A stretch of DNA of 64,000 nucleotides, taken from NCBI GenBank assembly GCA_026182355.1, contig JAPFBL010000008.1, positions 1,365,501-1,429,500 on the forward strand. Direction: 5' to 3'. Positions 36,607-47,480 of the stretch are shown here, piece after piece. Numbering within the stretch: position 1 is the first letter of the stretch; every line of letters begins with the position of its first letter. Below the pieces are notes generated by a model. The model was given only the letters and a program-made list of their open reading frames with translations, did not search any database and was not told where the DNA came from. The DNA comes from Hermatobates lingyangjiaoensis. Taxonomy: Eukaryota; Arthropoda; Insecta; Hemiptera; Hermatobatidae. A program made the position numbers and the translations under genes.

Positions 36607-39600
36607 GTTTTAAAGAATGGAAAAAATTATTAAACTTCCTAACAGAAGAAGAATTTTAAGAAAACAAATAAATTTGCTCATTAAATTCATTGCATTATTT
36701 TATATTTTTTTGGTATTTTTGTATTTTAAATTTAGTAACATTTGCATTGTTTTAAATTTGTAATGTTTGATATCTTTATGAGATTTTCGTCTATTTTTTG
36801 TTTAATGTGGGAGGACATACTGGGTTTAGCAATTAAAGAAGAGGTATCATATTGTAAGATCATTAGTTAAAATAAATAACAGTTAATTATATAAAACTTC
36901 CATAATTGGAACATCTCTAGCTTAGTAATGGTTCAATTTAGAAGGTTATGAATAAAAGATAGTTCATGACAATATATTTATTAAAAACATATAAAACATT
37001 CACAGCCTACATTTAGCACAATATATATCCTTAAGGTTTTTGAATATGTTTGTAATTGATTAACATATTTATTAAGTAATGAACTGAACTTTTGATGTGT
37101 TGCTCAATTTGACATTTATATGTTACAATTTTTAAATGGCATGTTCAAATGAAGCAATTCATCACAGGAGTATTATCAAGTAAATATTAACAGTTTATTC
37201 ATTTGAATATGATGATTACAATCATAATATTATTTGTTATGTATTGACAAAACATATATAACAATAAATAAATTATTGTTTAATTAAAATTAAATAACAT
37301 AAATTATTTATAACAATGAATAACAAGATATTTATAGTATTTCAGTCAAAATTAATTAATCGGTATTAGATCAAATAAGAGTTCACAAAGAATTCTCTGA
37401 TCGTGACTATGCATTCCTCTTATTTTCTTTATTCCCTTTACTTCTATTATTTGTTAAATGTGTATACATCATTTTATTTGATAATATAATAATGCATTAT
37501 GAAATTGTACAAAATTTGATAAATAAATTTAGTTTAGGAAAATATATTGGAAAACATTTTGACCTTGCCATATAGTTTATACAATGGATTTATGTATTGA
37601 CTGTGAGTATTATCTAGTGTAGTTCAGTAATATTCATTAACCTTTTTAACTAAAAGGTTAAATCACCATTATGACGGTTCAAACCTAAAAGCCATTAATA
37701 ACAATTGTTACAACACTTATGCAGTGGTATCTTGGTTTTCGACAGATATTGGTTCAAGAATTATCATTGACAATTGATTTCGTCGAAAGAGACCCTCATT
37801 TAACCATAAGAAATACATAATGGGAAATGGGATAATTCGATCGGTCAGTTCATATACAGGTTTTGTATTTTTTTAAAAATATTGTGGGCTTCCATATATA
37901 AAAACGTGTATATAAACTTATCAAATGTACATTATTATATCTAGAGTAACTCAGATGACTGTTTGAGCTCAAAAAATTATGTTCGAATTCTGAGGGCATG
38001 ATTTTCTGGACATCTCTGTTCGAACTCCGGTTTCAAAAACCGAGGTACCACTGAAGTCAATATCAATTTTGGTTCTAAAATATTATAATTATATAATGTA
38101 TATAATATTATAGGATTATAGAAATGTAATCTATAAGTGAAAATAAAATGTTATTGGAAATACCAGTTTGAAGTATGTAACATGCAAAGTATTTATTTCT
38201 ATTGTTTTAGGTATATAACAACTTAAAATTTAATGAAGTATAAAAATATAGTATGACAAATCATAAAAAAAAATTATTTAAATAAGTAATTATCTACCAT
38301 AAAATCAGTCTTATAAATTTTAATTATTTGCTCAATCTCTAATCTATTCGTTTTAAATTCAACATTTTTTTTAATTTCCTTTGTTACTGCTTATATAGTA
38401 GTTAATTAGCCCATTCATTACGATTTACATAAATATTTTTGGACAAAATACAAATCAAATGTTCCCATAATTATGTTTTTTTTTCCAAAAAAAATGTGGA
38501 CTAGACCTACTTTACCTGAACAAGAGTTGGACCATAATCTCCTTGGAAGTACATGTGGTGATTATTTATAATTACACCAGGTTATAAGGAGACGGGGTGT
38601 GCCCTACTATAAATGAATTTCAAAAAAAAATTAACTGTCAAAATCAAAAGAAAAAAAAAAGAAAGAGAATTATATGCATATAGACGTATATGTATATATA
38701 TGGGTATGGACATTTCTTCTTTTCATAAAATGTACAATTCTTTTGGCCCACCTTGTTAAATTTCTTATCTAAATAATTTTAGCTTTAATTCAATGCTAAT
38801 TAATTAGTATAAATTATAAAAAAAAAGTTTGTTTGCTTAAAGTATTGTTATTTAGTTTTACATGTTAACCTTTTCTCTTTATAACCAGTATTGAATTACT
38901 ATTCCCATGCTCATGAGGGAGTGTAATAATAATTGTTTCATTTGTTTAAATTAATTATAATAATACAACTCAGAGATATTTTATCATTATTTTTCTTCGA
39001 TTGGTTCATAAAACATTTAAATAAAATAAATTGCATGTAAATTATAACCTAATTTCAATAACAATTAAAATTTAGAATTACAGATTGGTTACATTACGGA
39101 TTTTTAATTATTCAAATAAATTAACAATTCCTGTTTTTGTTCTGATGGATTTGCAAAAAGTGATTTATTGAAAAGTAAAACTGGGATTAATTAATTCTAA
39201 ATTGTTACCCCATTACAATTGAAAATGAAATGCGAGTTGTATTGGTTTTTATTGGAGGCTTTTGGTAGATATTCTGATTGAAGCCTCATTAAATTTATTA
39301 AATAAGAAGATTATGGGTGAGACAGCAGTTTGTCCACTGTCACTGGACACCCTGAGCAGCTATATTCCTTAAGAGAACAATCAGTGTCTATGATAGGCAG
39401 CCTTGCATGCACCTAATGTTTGCTTACACCACCTTCGATATATTATTCCACATTTACCCCCATTATAATTGTTTTAATTATTTAATGCGTATTTATATAG
39501 TTCACTAATGAATTATGTTTGTTATATTAAATCTGGTAATAGAAGTAAATAATATAGCTTTTTTTTGGACATTAAGATAAAAATTAAAATAAAAAATCTT

Positions 39601-41189
39601 AACTTTCCTTGGGCTATAAAGCATCGGTCTGCAACCTGGGGTACTTGAATAAACGAAAAAAGTAATGGTAGAAAATATGCTCATAATAATAGAAAAATAT
39701 ATAGTACACAATATGATTTACAGTTATAGAGATTCTTTTGTTTTTTAAAATTTGCTTTAACTGACATAAATTTTGTTAGAAATGAAAAGTTCTTTACTTT
39801 ATATTGAAAAATACAATCGATATTATGTGCAATAAATAGCACCTTAATATGCACATAAAGAAAGAAGCTTTTTAACAAAGCGTTAATGTTTCAGTTACTA
39901 TTTACAATATAGAATTGACTGCAATTATTTTTCTTTATAATTATTTATTAATAATAAATGCCAGAATAAAACAACTATCAGATTTTGGATTGTATAATAT
40001 ACGGTTGAACCTAATCTTTTTTTTAAAAAAAAGAAATTTTTTAAAACAAATCACTGCTTCAAAACAAACAGCATGGATCACACCAAATGCAAACGTACTT
40101 AAATTTAAGTTTGGCCAAAATATTTATCTTAAGAGTTTTCCATTATTTATGTATAAATTATATAAATTTGACTAGAGTCTAGAATTTACAGTTTTTTAGC
40201 TATTGTTCTTTCAATTTTTTCATAATTCCCCTTTCATAAATGGGGGGTGAGGGAGGTTGCAATTGAAAAAGAATTATCAAATGATGTATTATGTAATGAA
40301 TCATAAAATAAATAAAACGATAAATAAAATAAGAATGAGAAATAAATAAATAGATGAAATAAATGTATGATTAAATAAATATTGTAATGAGGAAAGGATA
40401 AAAGCTGTCTGAGTGTATATAATGAAGAAATGACGGAATATATATATATATAAAGAAAAATGCTAGTGTTTTATATGAAGTGTTAAGTATTATATTTAAT
40501 AATTGTATTGTTGCTTTAAGTATTGTATTTTCAACTACTGAAATAGTAGTACAGAATACAAAGGAAATTCTATATTTACAAAAAACATTTTAGTTACTGA
40601 TTTTTTATAGAATAATTAATCTTTAAATTAAAAAACCCGATTGAAATGACTGAGAAAAGGTTAACAAAGGGCGTTTTTAAATTAAAAAAACACATCAAGT
40701 CGTTGAAAATAGTACAACTCATGTTAACATAATTTTGACAGTCTTTTTATCTACTTTAATTCGTTAAGATCTATTTGTTTTATCACAGATTGTCATTAAT
40801 CTAAAAACTTGCTATTTACAAATATGAAGTTGTTATCACAAAGTGCTGAATATACCTTAATTTGTTTCATATGATAGCTGACTAATACTTAAAATTAATA
40901 ACCTAATAATACAATTAATGTTTATCAAGACACATACATTTTTGTTCAAATATTAGAATTTAAAAAACATAATTAAATAGTAATGATTTTTCTGCAAATA
41001 GGTATTTAAATTTTTGTATTGAAGTAGAACAATGACAAATATTTCTGTACTTTTATAGATGTTATAAAGCAAATATTTTCCTTTCTAATGGATCACATTA
41101 CTAGAATGAATAATAATTCAATGTAGAAGAAGAAAAAAAATACAGAGATTTAATATATAATGATTTTCATGCTTCTATATTATAACAGA
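36607..41189. other. AT-rich DNA, no gene recognised
   Basis: 4.6 kb without recognisable repeats or exons. The overlapping frames at 39,505-40,175 have hydrophobic, Phe/Ile/Asn-rich translations expected from base composition. If the minus-strand exon at 41.5 kb is real, this is downstream intergenic sequence. Confidence 0.5.
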
Positions 41190-41229
41190 ATTATTCTATG
41201 TTTATAGGTACAAATAAACATAGAATAAT
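41190..41229. repeat. perfect 16-bp hairpin
   Basis: Sixteen bases (attattctatgtttat) are followed by an 8-nt loop and the exact complement. The hairpin lies about 250 bp beyond the stop codon of the 41.5 kb exon and beyond its candidate poly(A) signal. Its function is unknown. Confidence 0.7.
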
Positions 41230-41366
41230 GGATACTGTCTTCTTTATTTGCAATTATACTACTTTTTGAAGAAGACCTGATACTTAATACAATTTTTTTT
41301 TGTTTTGGCTTTATTTAATTTAAATTAAATGACATATCTTATAGACGTAGAAGTGAAAACATGCTG

Positions 41367-41372
41367 TTTATT
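41367..41372 (-). promoter_or_regulatory. candidate poly(A) signal AATAAA
   Basis: AATAAA on the minus strand lies about 110 nt after the stop codon of the exon at 41,481-41,636, a normal spacing for a 3' UTR. In AT-rich DNA the hexamer is frequent, so this is only plausible. Confidence 0.4.
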
Positions 41373-41480
41373 AAATTTACCTTAAAATAGGTATAACATT
41401 TCATCATAGACTTTGAAAAATTAAATTCTTTATAAAATAAATGATATAGCCAGCCTTCTATTTGATGTTATGAAGGTTAC

Positions 41481-41636
41481 TTATTTCTTGAAGTACCTAT
41501 AGGGTTCATGAATGCCGTAATTCATGTAGGCAGAACACCAGTCCCTGGCCAGCTCTTGGTCCTGACAACACATGGGGTACACTATGTTGCTTTTAGACTT
41601 TTTGGCACACCTCTGGCAGAGTGTATTGACGCTTTC
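41481..41636 (-). CDS. terminal exon, small cysteine-rich peptide precursor
   Basis: The acceptor tgatttcag precedes GAAAGCGTC. The frame then stays open for 51 codons to TAA. The translation contains TLCQRCAKKSKS, VYPMCC, ARDWC, MNYGI and ends RYFKK, with Cys at residues 7, 10, 23, 24 and 34 (C-x2-C-x12-CC-x9-C). Base composition is far less AT-rich than the flanks and codons vary at third positions, unlike every chance frame here. Upstream exons with a signal peptide are not visible. The Cys pattern suggests a secreted, possibly hormone-like peptide. I do not recognise the family. Five Cys here imply a partner Cys in an upstream exon. Confidence 0.7.
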   Translation of the reverse strand, partial: ESVNTLCQRCAKKSKSNIVYPMCCQDQELARDWCSAYMNYGIHEPYRYFKK

Positions 41637-41639
41637 CTG

Positions 41640-42540
41640 AAATCAAAAAAAAAAAATCACTTTTAGTTCTCTATCTAGCACAATACATTTCTTCTACCAC
41701 ATTGTGTTGATTAAAAAATAGTATTGTGAGACTTAAATTGTTGTTTGTGATATTTTCTATAATTACTCTAGTATTCATAAAAAAATATTTATTTGAACCT
41801 AGTGTTTGACTGAAACCCTCTTTTTTGATTGAAATATTGTACATATATTTGGTATCATCAATAATGCATGTAATAATACAATTTAAAACTGAATTGATGT
41901 ACTGTACAATAAACCATTTATTGATTGCATGAATCTAATTTTTTTTAAAAAAGAAACTAAAATCATAATATTAGTTCGAAGGAAAAAAATTCTTTGAAGC
42001 ATTCTATCAGTATAAATCATTCATCATCATTATAAATTATCTTTCATTTTTTCGCTAAGTTAATTCCATAAAACTCCGATTCAACTAAAATGTATCTTAG
42101 ATATTCTACACTACATAAATAACAAACAACTTGATCAGTATTTTATGCAAAAAAAATTGTAAATGCAATATTATTATTGTGAGAATGCGAAGTAAAGTGG
42201 GCTTACTAGTTTATAATTGTGTAAATGAAAGTTGTGTGACGTTTGATTTGTGTAATTTTTGTATGAATGTAAGTGGAGGAAACAGGTGAACATGCATAGT
42301 ATTGACTATTGAAGATCAAATTAAAGTCTCATTTATTAGTAAATTGAAACTACATTTAAAAAAGTGATAGGAAGTTAAAGAAATCTATCCAACACTGAAT
42401 TTTTCTCAAAATAGTAAAGACCAAAAAGAAAAAAAAACTATATTTTTAAATAAGTTTTTATTTGGTTCCAATAAACATGTTTATTAAATATTTTGTAACT
42501 TGTGTTTTGTTGCCCCAGAGCATATCTTATCATACATATA
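41640..42540. other. AT-rich DNA, likely intron of the 41.5 kb gene
   Basis: On the minus strand this lies directly upstream of the exon acceptor, so it would be intron. The pyrimidine-rich stretch next to the acceptor is the run of T on the minus strand at 41,643-41,657. No further exon seen. Confidence 0.45.
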
Positions 42541-42559
42541 TATATACATTTTACATAAG

Positions 42560-42680
42560 TGTGTTAGCCTTCAAGTGGATGAATGTGAGAAGATAACAAA
42601 TGAACCTAAGGCCTCTGATGACCTGGCTAAGAGTGGAGGCATTGCTTTGACCTCGCTTAGCAGCCATCCACGAGCTCCCA
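42560..42680. other. coding-like GC-richer island, unassigned
   Basis: About 120 bp stand out in composition. The plus strand reads VDECEKITNEPKASDDLAK then GGIALTSLSSHPRAP, and the minus strand reads MPPLLARSSEALGSFVIF. Both are open over the whole island. It is bounded by TATA tracts like the PLE pieces nearby. It may be a transposon scrap or a captured exon. No family recognised. Confidence 0.3.
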
Positions 42681-42861
42681 TATATACAAAACTATTCACA
42701 CATTTATATAAAGCTTCTTTTAATTATTTCTACAACTTATAACTAATGAATCAAATCTAATTTGTTTTAGACTCAAACCCATATTACAATTTTTATTGTT
42801 TTTAATATACATATTATATAATGCGCTCTGAAGATATTAAATATATTCACGTCTGAACATC

Positions 42862-42950
42862 GTGAATGCCGAGACTGCGGTTCACTTTAATGATAAATGT
42901 TTGAAAGAAGATCTGCTGCCTGTTTATACCAATATATATGTATATATATA
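42862..42950 (+). pseudogene. PLE N-terminal ORF fragment
   Basis: NAETAVHFNDKCLKEDLLP followed by YTNI matches the KAETAxxF...C....LLPxYTNI segment expected near the start of Penelope-like ORFs, and recurs at 53.12, 54.25 and 58.13 kb. The frame then runs into a (TA)n tract, where all copies break. Confidence 0.5.
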
Positions 42951-42960
42951 TAAAAAAGAA

Positions 42961-43080
42961 AATAACAGCAAACTTAGCTGTAAATACCAGTTCCTGACAG
43001 GTTTCTCACTTTTCCTAAATAACACTCTCGTTACTTCATCAATGGTAGAGGATATTTTTTATGTTGGCATGTTCAAATGA
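42961..43080 (-). pseudogene. PLE N-terminal region scrap
   Basis: On the minus strand this is similar in layout to 57,180-57,370 (gtgtcatt-like end, cttgttacttc block, ctcaatcgttctaaataa block). It is too broken to translate usefully and is assigned only by resemblance to that remnant. Confidence 0.25.
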
Positions 43081-43382
43081 TCACCATTCATATTCAGGAC
43101 GTGAATAATAGCCTTATTGTTTTTAATATATTTAATATATATATATATATATATATAGTTTTCTTAATTTTTCCCATAAATTTAAAAGTTTTTCATTTGC
43201 ACATTATTATTATTTATTTTATTAATTCTTAATTTTCTGTTCTTTTGAATTTTATAGTTATGAAGATTCCTTTTTATTGTTAATTTTTTATTATTATTTT
43301 TTTATATTATATTTTTCCTCGTTGTTATTCTTCTTCAGCATTCCTACTAATTTTTTTCGTTTTCTTTGTGGCCAACCTGTGC

Positions 43383-43425
43383 ATAACTATACAATCGTAC
43401 AAGCGGTTTTCGTCAGTGTCAAATC
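43383..43425 (-). ncRNA. degenerate hammerhead-like motif
   Basis: The minus strand reads CACTGACGAAAACCGCTTGT, similar to the motif at 56.5 kb (CTGACGA then CCGCTTGTTACGG). The CTGACGA box is intact, but the GAAA box is lost, so it would not be active. Confidence 0.4.
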
Positions 43426-43465
43426 TCAACTGATTTTAGTCTTTTTTATTCTAGGAATTTGAATT

Positions 43466-43795
43466 TCTAGCCAATTCAAAATATATCGGTATGACATCGA
43501 CAACACTCGCACGACGACTGACCCTGCACTTGCAAGCAGGAGCCATCGCCAGACACACCTTCCAGGAACATGGAAGAAAACTCACCCGCCAGGACCTTGT
43601 ACAAAACACCATCATTTTAAAGCAATCTAATGATCCAGCCAGGCTACGGATATATGAAACCATGAAAATCATGAAACATATCCCATTAATTAATCGTTAA
43701 CACGCGGGGGTTTCACGCACACTGCAGCTACTAGGTGACCAACCACCAGCGGAAACAGTCCGGCAGGACAGATTACACTCAAAATAAACTAAGAC
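43466..43795 (+). pseudogene. PLE GIY-YIG endonuclease domain, C-terminal part
   Basis: Open from about 43,466 to a TAA at 43,698: SKYIGMTSTTLARRLTLHLQ, then HTFQEHGRKLTRQDLV and EIMKHIPLINR-like end. YIGMTSTTLxRRL is the YIG half of the GIY-YIG motif with its conserved Arg, as in Neptune-like PLEs. Reading past the stop continues as HAGVSRTLQLLGDQPPAETV, which looks like the true C-terminus, so the stop may be a mutation. The catalytic half before YIG and the whole RT are missing. Confidence 0.75.
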
Positions 43796-43914
43796 GCATA
43801 GACAGAAACATAACAAAGACCCACTTTTCAGTATTTCGACCGTAATGGCGGTCGAAATACTGAAAAGTGAGTCTTTGTTATGTTTCCGTCTATGTGTCTC
43901 GGTTTATTTTGAGT
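43777..43914. repeat. long hairpin, 66-bp stem
   Basis: Arms 43,777-43,842 and 43,849-43,914 are complementary with about five mismatches around a 6-nt loop (taatgg). The right arm runs into (TA)n at 43,913. The left arm begins within the PLE 3' region. The centre, cgaccg-loop-cggtcgaaa, looks like a hammerhead stem II plus GAAA mirrored on both sides. A closely related hairpin lies at 56,327-56,463. Confidence 0.8.
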
Positions 43915-44361
43915 ATATATATATAAAGTTCAATGTAGTCAAAAAAACTTAGATTTTAAGCGTGCGTTTTACAAGTATGATAGCATATTAAAAATTACTT
44001 TAATGTGGTATGACGAATAACAATACTAACTGCAGTCATTCCTAGAAAATATTACGTTTATATTCTTAATTATATCTAACACCAGTTTTTGTCGCCAGTT
44101 ACTAGTGGAAATGAATATTAATTATTATCTTTCCATGGAGTTTTATTTAATCATAAAACTAGAATGAGAACAGATGTTTAAAGATATAATTTGGTTCTAT
44201 TATTTTAGTTGTAATAATAACATATTTAATTAATATTTTGACCCATTTGAGTAGGGGAGGCCTTGTTTTTTTTGCTTTTTTTTAAGAGTAAGGCGCATTT
44301 ATGTGACCTATTTAGCGACAGCTGGTCGTGGACTCATCCAATATCACTATCATTTATGGTG

Positions 44362-44530
44362 TTATCTCTTCATTAATAAACCAGATCTCTGAGAATACCA
44401 AAAATAATTAGATAAACATTTCAAATAAAGATAGAAGACAAAACAATCAGTGATTTTTAACTGTTTGACAAGGCAAGTCGTCTTCAGGAGAAATGAAGAA
44501 TACATAATGGTGGAAAAGCGAAATATATAT
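44362..44530. other. no gene recognised
   Basis: AT-rich sequence downstream (minus sense) of the PLE N-terminal fragment and its (TA)n tract at about 44,525-44,542. The minus frame that continues here has left the PLE-homologous part. Confidence 0.4.
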
Positions 44531-44542
44531 ATGTATATATAG

Positions 44543-44684
44543 TTAAATAACGCCCTATATTTGGCTTGTATCTGTTTCATACATAATTTTTCCAATTTCT
44601 GGAATTCCTTCCTCGTCTCTTCATTAAAGCTATGAAGCTTATCACCAATATTACGAGTCGACATATTTCGAATGTACCACATTC
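44543..44684 (-). pseudogene. PLE N-terminal ORF fragment
   Basis: The frame starts MWYIRNMSTRNIGDKLHS, then NEETRKEFQKLEKLCMKQIQ and AKYRALFN before entering a (TA)n tract. The same protein is encoded at 53,160-53,299 (-) and 54,357-54,480 (+). The ATG lies inside the hammerhead sequence, so in the transcript the ribozyme would overlap the start of this ORF. Charged and helical, it is possibly a coiled coil. Confidence 0.6.
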
Positions 44685-44705
44685 ATCATCAGGACAAAAA
44701 TGAAA
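44651..44705 (-). ncRNA. hammerhead ribozyme motif (PLE type)
   Basis: The minus strand reads GTC-CTGATGA-stem II (GAATGT/ACATTC)-GAAA-TATG-TC|GAC. Core boxes are complete, stem I starts GTC/GAC, the cleavage triplet is GTC, and the short stem III (TATG) could pair only in a dimer with G-U wobbles. The outer stem I is weaker than at 53-54 kb. Confidence 0.6.
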
Positions 44706-44829
44706 ATAATAGTGATTCAGTTTATATATAGAAGGTGGATTTGTACAGGAATGTTTACAAGACAGGACAGGAATGTTTACACCTTTGAATTAGGGAGCAT
44801 TTTAGAGGATTAAGGTTGAGTGGTTGAAC

Positions 44830-45075
44830 TCACCTTTTACCTTAACTACCTTCTAATTAACAATGGTTACTCAAACAAATATTTTGACAACATTCTAAAA
44901 CGCTACCTGGAGAATAGATTCACCTCCGACAATGAGAGCCTGAAGACAGGCACAAACCACAAACTATGGTACATGAACGAGTATTCTGAATAATATAAGA
45001 CTGATGAAAGTGTATTTAAAAGCATCATAAAAAGCAATGTTAAATCATTAAGCCTTCAGTGGGCAGTTTGATAAT
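44830..45075 (+). pseudogene. PLE RT-endonuclease linker fragment
   Basis: The plus strand reads NNGYSNKYFDNILKRYLENR, then KLWYMNEYSE-stop-YKTDESV and FKSIIKSNVKSL. A stretch of this kind lies between the RT core and the endonuclease in Neptune-like PLEs. Its orientation is opposite to the adjacent N-terminal piece, consistent with the head-to-head arrangements seen elsewhere. Confidence 0.45.
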
Positions 45076-45944
45076 GAAGAATAGAATTATCTTTTGGGTA
45101 ACACTAAAGCATGGAAAAGGTGCTTCTTCATTCATTATGACAATACAGTTACTATTTGTGAACCACCTCTCTAGTGATTTTATAAACTTAAAATGTTTTA
45201 TTAAATATTATCATACTACTAAAATTTCTTGAGCTTATAATATTAACAGAGTAATATTATATTCAATATGACAAAAAATTAACATACAAATTTAACTATA
45301 TTGTTAAAAGTTAAAGTTCTACTTGAACTGTTTTGAGTCAAAATATTAAAAACTGGTTGAAAATTTGTAACTATGGGGAATATGCTAGTCTTAACGAATA
45401 ATTTATGAAATCTGAGTATCGATCGGCCATTCTAAATTCAGTTCATCCATTATTCTTTTTTAATATTTGACGCACAATGATCTGTTATTTCTATTATTAT
45501 TGAGAAACAATGTTTTTCATGTCTAGTTTATATTATTTTTCATTCCTACTTTAGCGTGTGATCTACAACTTGTTGAGCATATTTATGAAATATATCAGAA
45601 AAGTATAGTAAGAAACAACGGATAATCAAAACGAGATTAGTCTAAAAGAGGTCACATGAGGCAAAACTTCGTTAGTACTTTGATATATTCTGCACTTTGC
45701 CGGTGCTGTTCTAGTCTGTGATTTCAGTTTTCAGTTTTAAAAAAGAGCCCGAAATATGTTGGTCAAGATTTTTATAACATGACTGGTAAAGAGTCAAATT
45801 ATAAAATAATCATTTTTATGAGGTTCTCTTTGTTATATGTTTCTAGTATTTGCATCTATAAACATATAATAAATAATTGGTTCAATTTATATCTGTTAGT
45901 CTACGAGTACACCTAAAATTGGAAAAACTATTTGTCACCGTCTG
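45076..45944. other. AT-rich DNA, no gene recognised
   Basis: Nothing recognisable. Confidence 0.5.
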
Positions 45945-46125
45945 AAAAGCAGTTCTTTTCAAGTAATGGCTTGAATAGAGTGATATGTCAGAATATTGTG
46001 CTCTCTAACAGTGGGAAATTGAATGTGCTCTCTGTTAAAAATATCTATAGATTCTCTGAGTGTTGGATCTGAGGTACGGACTCTCAAATGAATGAATAAG
46101 AGTACGTCTCGTGAGACAGCACATA
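45945..46125 (+). repeat. dispersed repeat, plus copy
   Basis: It matches 48,600-48,775 in inverted orientation: aagcagttcttttcaagtaa, agagtgatatg, gtgctctctaacagtgggaa, tatctatagattctctgagt, ggatctgaggtacggactct and acgtctcgtga. About 80% identity by eye. No Pol III boxes are evident, and the source family is unknown. Confidence 0.65.
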
Positions 46126-46989
46126 ACCTGCTAAAGCAGGCAGTGGGTCAGTAGACTTCCTATTGAAGCTAGTGTAAATAAAGCAGAATACTCCAGATAA
46201 TAATTATAAGTTACACCTGATAAATAACATCCGTGGCACATATCAGACGATAAATTAGAACATTTTGGTTGGTATTTACTAAAGAGATCTCACATACCAA
46301 ATTAGAAATCCCATTGTAGATAACAGCCGTCCTATAGTTCACCCCCTTAGTAACACTAATTTTTGCTGTATAATATTATTTTAAAGAATGACCGGTTCAA
46401 GATGAATGGTGTAGAGGTGAAAATAGAAAAAGTATACAGTATCTTCTCATTAAATTGAATGAGTAAAGCAAAGGTTATTCACTTTTATTCTATATAATAT
46501 ATGGTAAGAAAAGAAATGCGTTTAATTTTCTACAGGAAAGGGATTTAAGAAAGAGCCGTTATATATGAGTTGGTACACTTGGTGCAGTGTTTGGTGTGGA
46601 GGACAGACGTTATTCAAGTTAGGAGCTCCAGTTCACCTGCTCATTATACTATAACCCCCCTCCAGCCTCCTAATCCGATTTAGTTTAATCCTGTTCAAAT
46701 AGCACCCGTGCCAGTTGATAAGAATTTCCTCCCGCTTTGCCAACAGGTATCATTTTGTCTAAGCTCCCTCTATAGTCAGTCTGACTTCAACAGTGGTAAG
46801 ACTTAAATCCCTTTTTCAATTGTAACATAAATTTTATATAATCAAAAAGATGATTAAATAAAGGGAAAAGCGTGGCTAGGAAATTCCCTACGATTTGCAA
46901 AACCATAGCATTGGGTAACAACAAGATGTCTGTTCACTCATCCCAACTGTTGTTTGTAAATACCTGGAACTCATGTAATATATGATAGA
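46126..46989. other. no gene recognised; possible second SINE head
   Basis: 46,573-46,640 has cttggtgcagtgtttgg and ttattcaagttaggag, which weakly resemble A and B boxes. Without a second copy in the window this is not called a SINE. Confidence 0.3.
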
Positions 46990-46997
46990 ATGAATGG

Positions 46998-47057
46998 CAA
47001 AACCAGAATAAGAAATGGGAAAACAAGACTTAGTCTTGTTTTTCCATTTCTTATTGT
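46998..47057. repeat. hairpin with about 30-bp stem
   Basis: caaaaccagaataagaaatg plus ggaaaacaagac faces gtcttgtttttccatttctt plus attgtggttttg with a loop of a few bases and one or two mismatches. The following sequence (cattgattgttatttca, gtgttta) also follows the hammerhead region at 56.6 kb, linking it to the PLE family. Confidence 0.65.
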
Positions 47058-47296
47058 GGTTTTGTCATTGATTGTTATTTCACGTGTTTATGTGACATCT
47101 TTTAATATGATAGATAGAATTAACTGTTTTAAATTAACAGAGAAACAACCAATTAAATTTATTTGAATTTTACATATTAACAATTGACAATTACTTCGTT
47201 GACAATATCAAACCATTTTCAATGGCTGAAATGCAATATCATTGATATTATTATTCAGTTATATGCCTCTAAGAGATGTATTATATATATATATAT

Positions 47297-47428
47297 AAAC
47301 TATATTAACACAAAGAACACTCAGAAATGAAACAGAAACTCACTACTATATTTTGATGTCCTCGTCATCAGGGAGATAGTAGTGAGTTTCTGTTTCATTT
47401 CTGAGTGTTCTTTGTGTTAATGTAGTTT
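47297..47428. repeat. long hairpin, 53-bp stem, with hammerhead loop
   Basis: Arms 47,297-47,349 and 47,376-47,428 pair with a single mismatch around a 26-nt loop. On the minus strand the loop holds CTGATGACGAGGACATC, a hammerhead core with stem II. (TA)n tracts lie on both sides (47,282-47,297 and 47,460-47,480). I infer an inverted duplication of a PLE terminus. Confidence 0.85.
47339..47386 (-). ncRNA. hammerhead motif, GAAA box damaged
   Basis: CTGATGA, CGAggacaTC, then AAAATATAGTA. The 60.86 kb copy has TCGAAATATAGTA at this position, so the G of GAAA is mutated here and stem II is shortened. Probably inactive. Confidence 0.5.
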
Positions 47429-47480
47429 ATTTAGTTTGTGGAACGTTTCATTTAATTAGTTATATATATATATATATATA

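Noticed and set aside
39505..40175. Cluster of overlapping 65-86 codon frames
   Set aside because: Hydrophobic composition expected from AT content; frames on opposite strands overlap; no family recognised.
43777..43914. Active hammerhead at the hairpin centre
   Set aside because: Stem II and GAAA are present, but no CTGANGA box lies upstream on either strand; it is mirrored instead.
46573..46640. Second SINE family
   Set aside because: Weak A/B-box resemblance and a single copy only.
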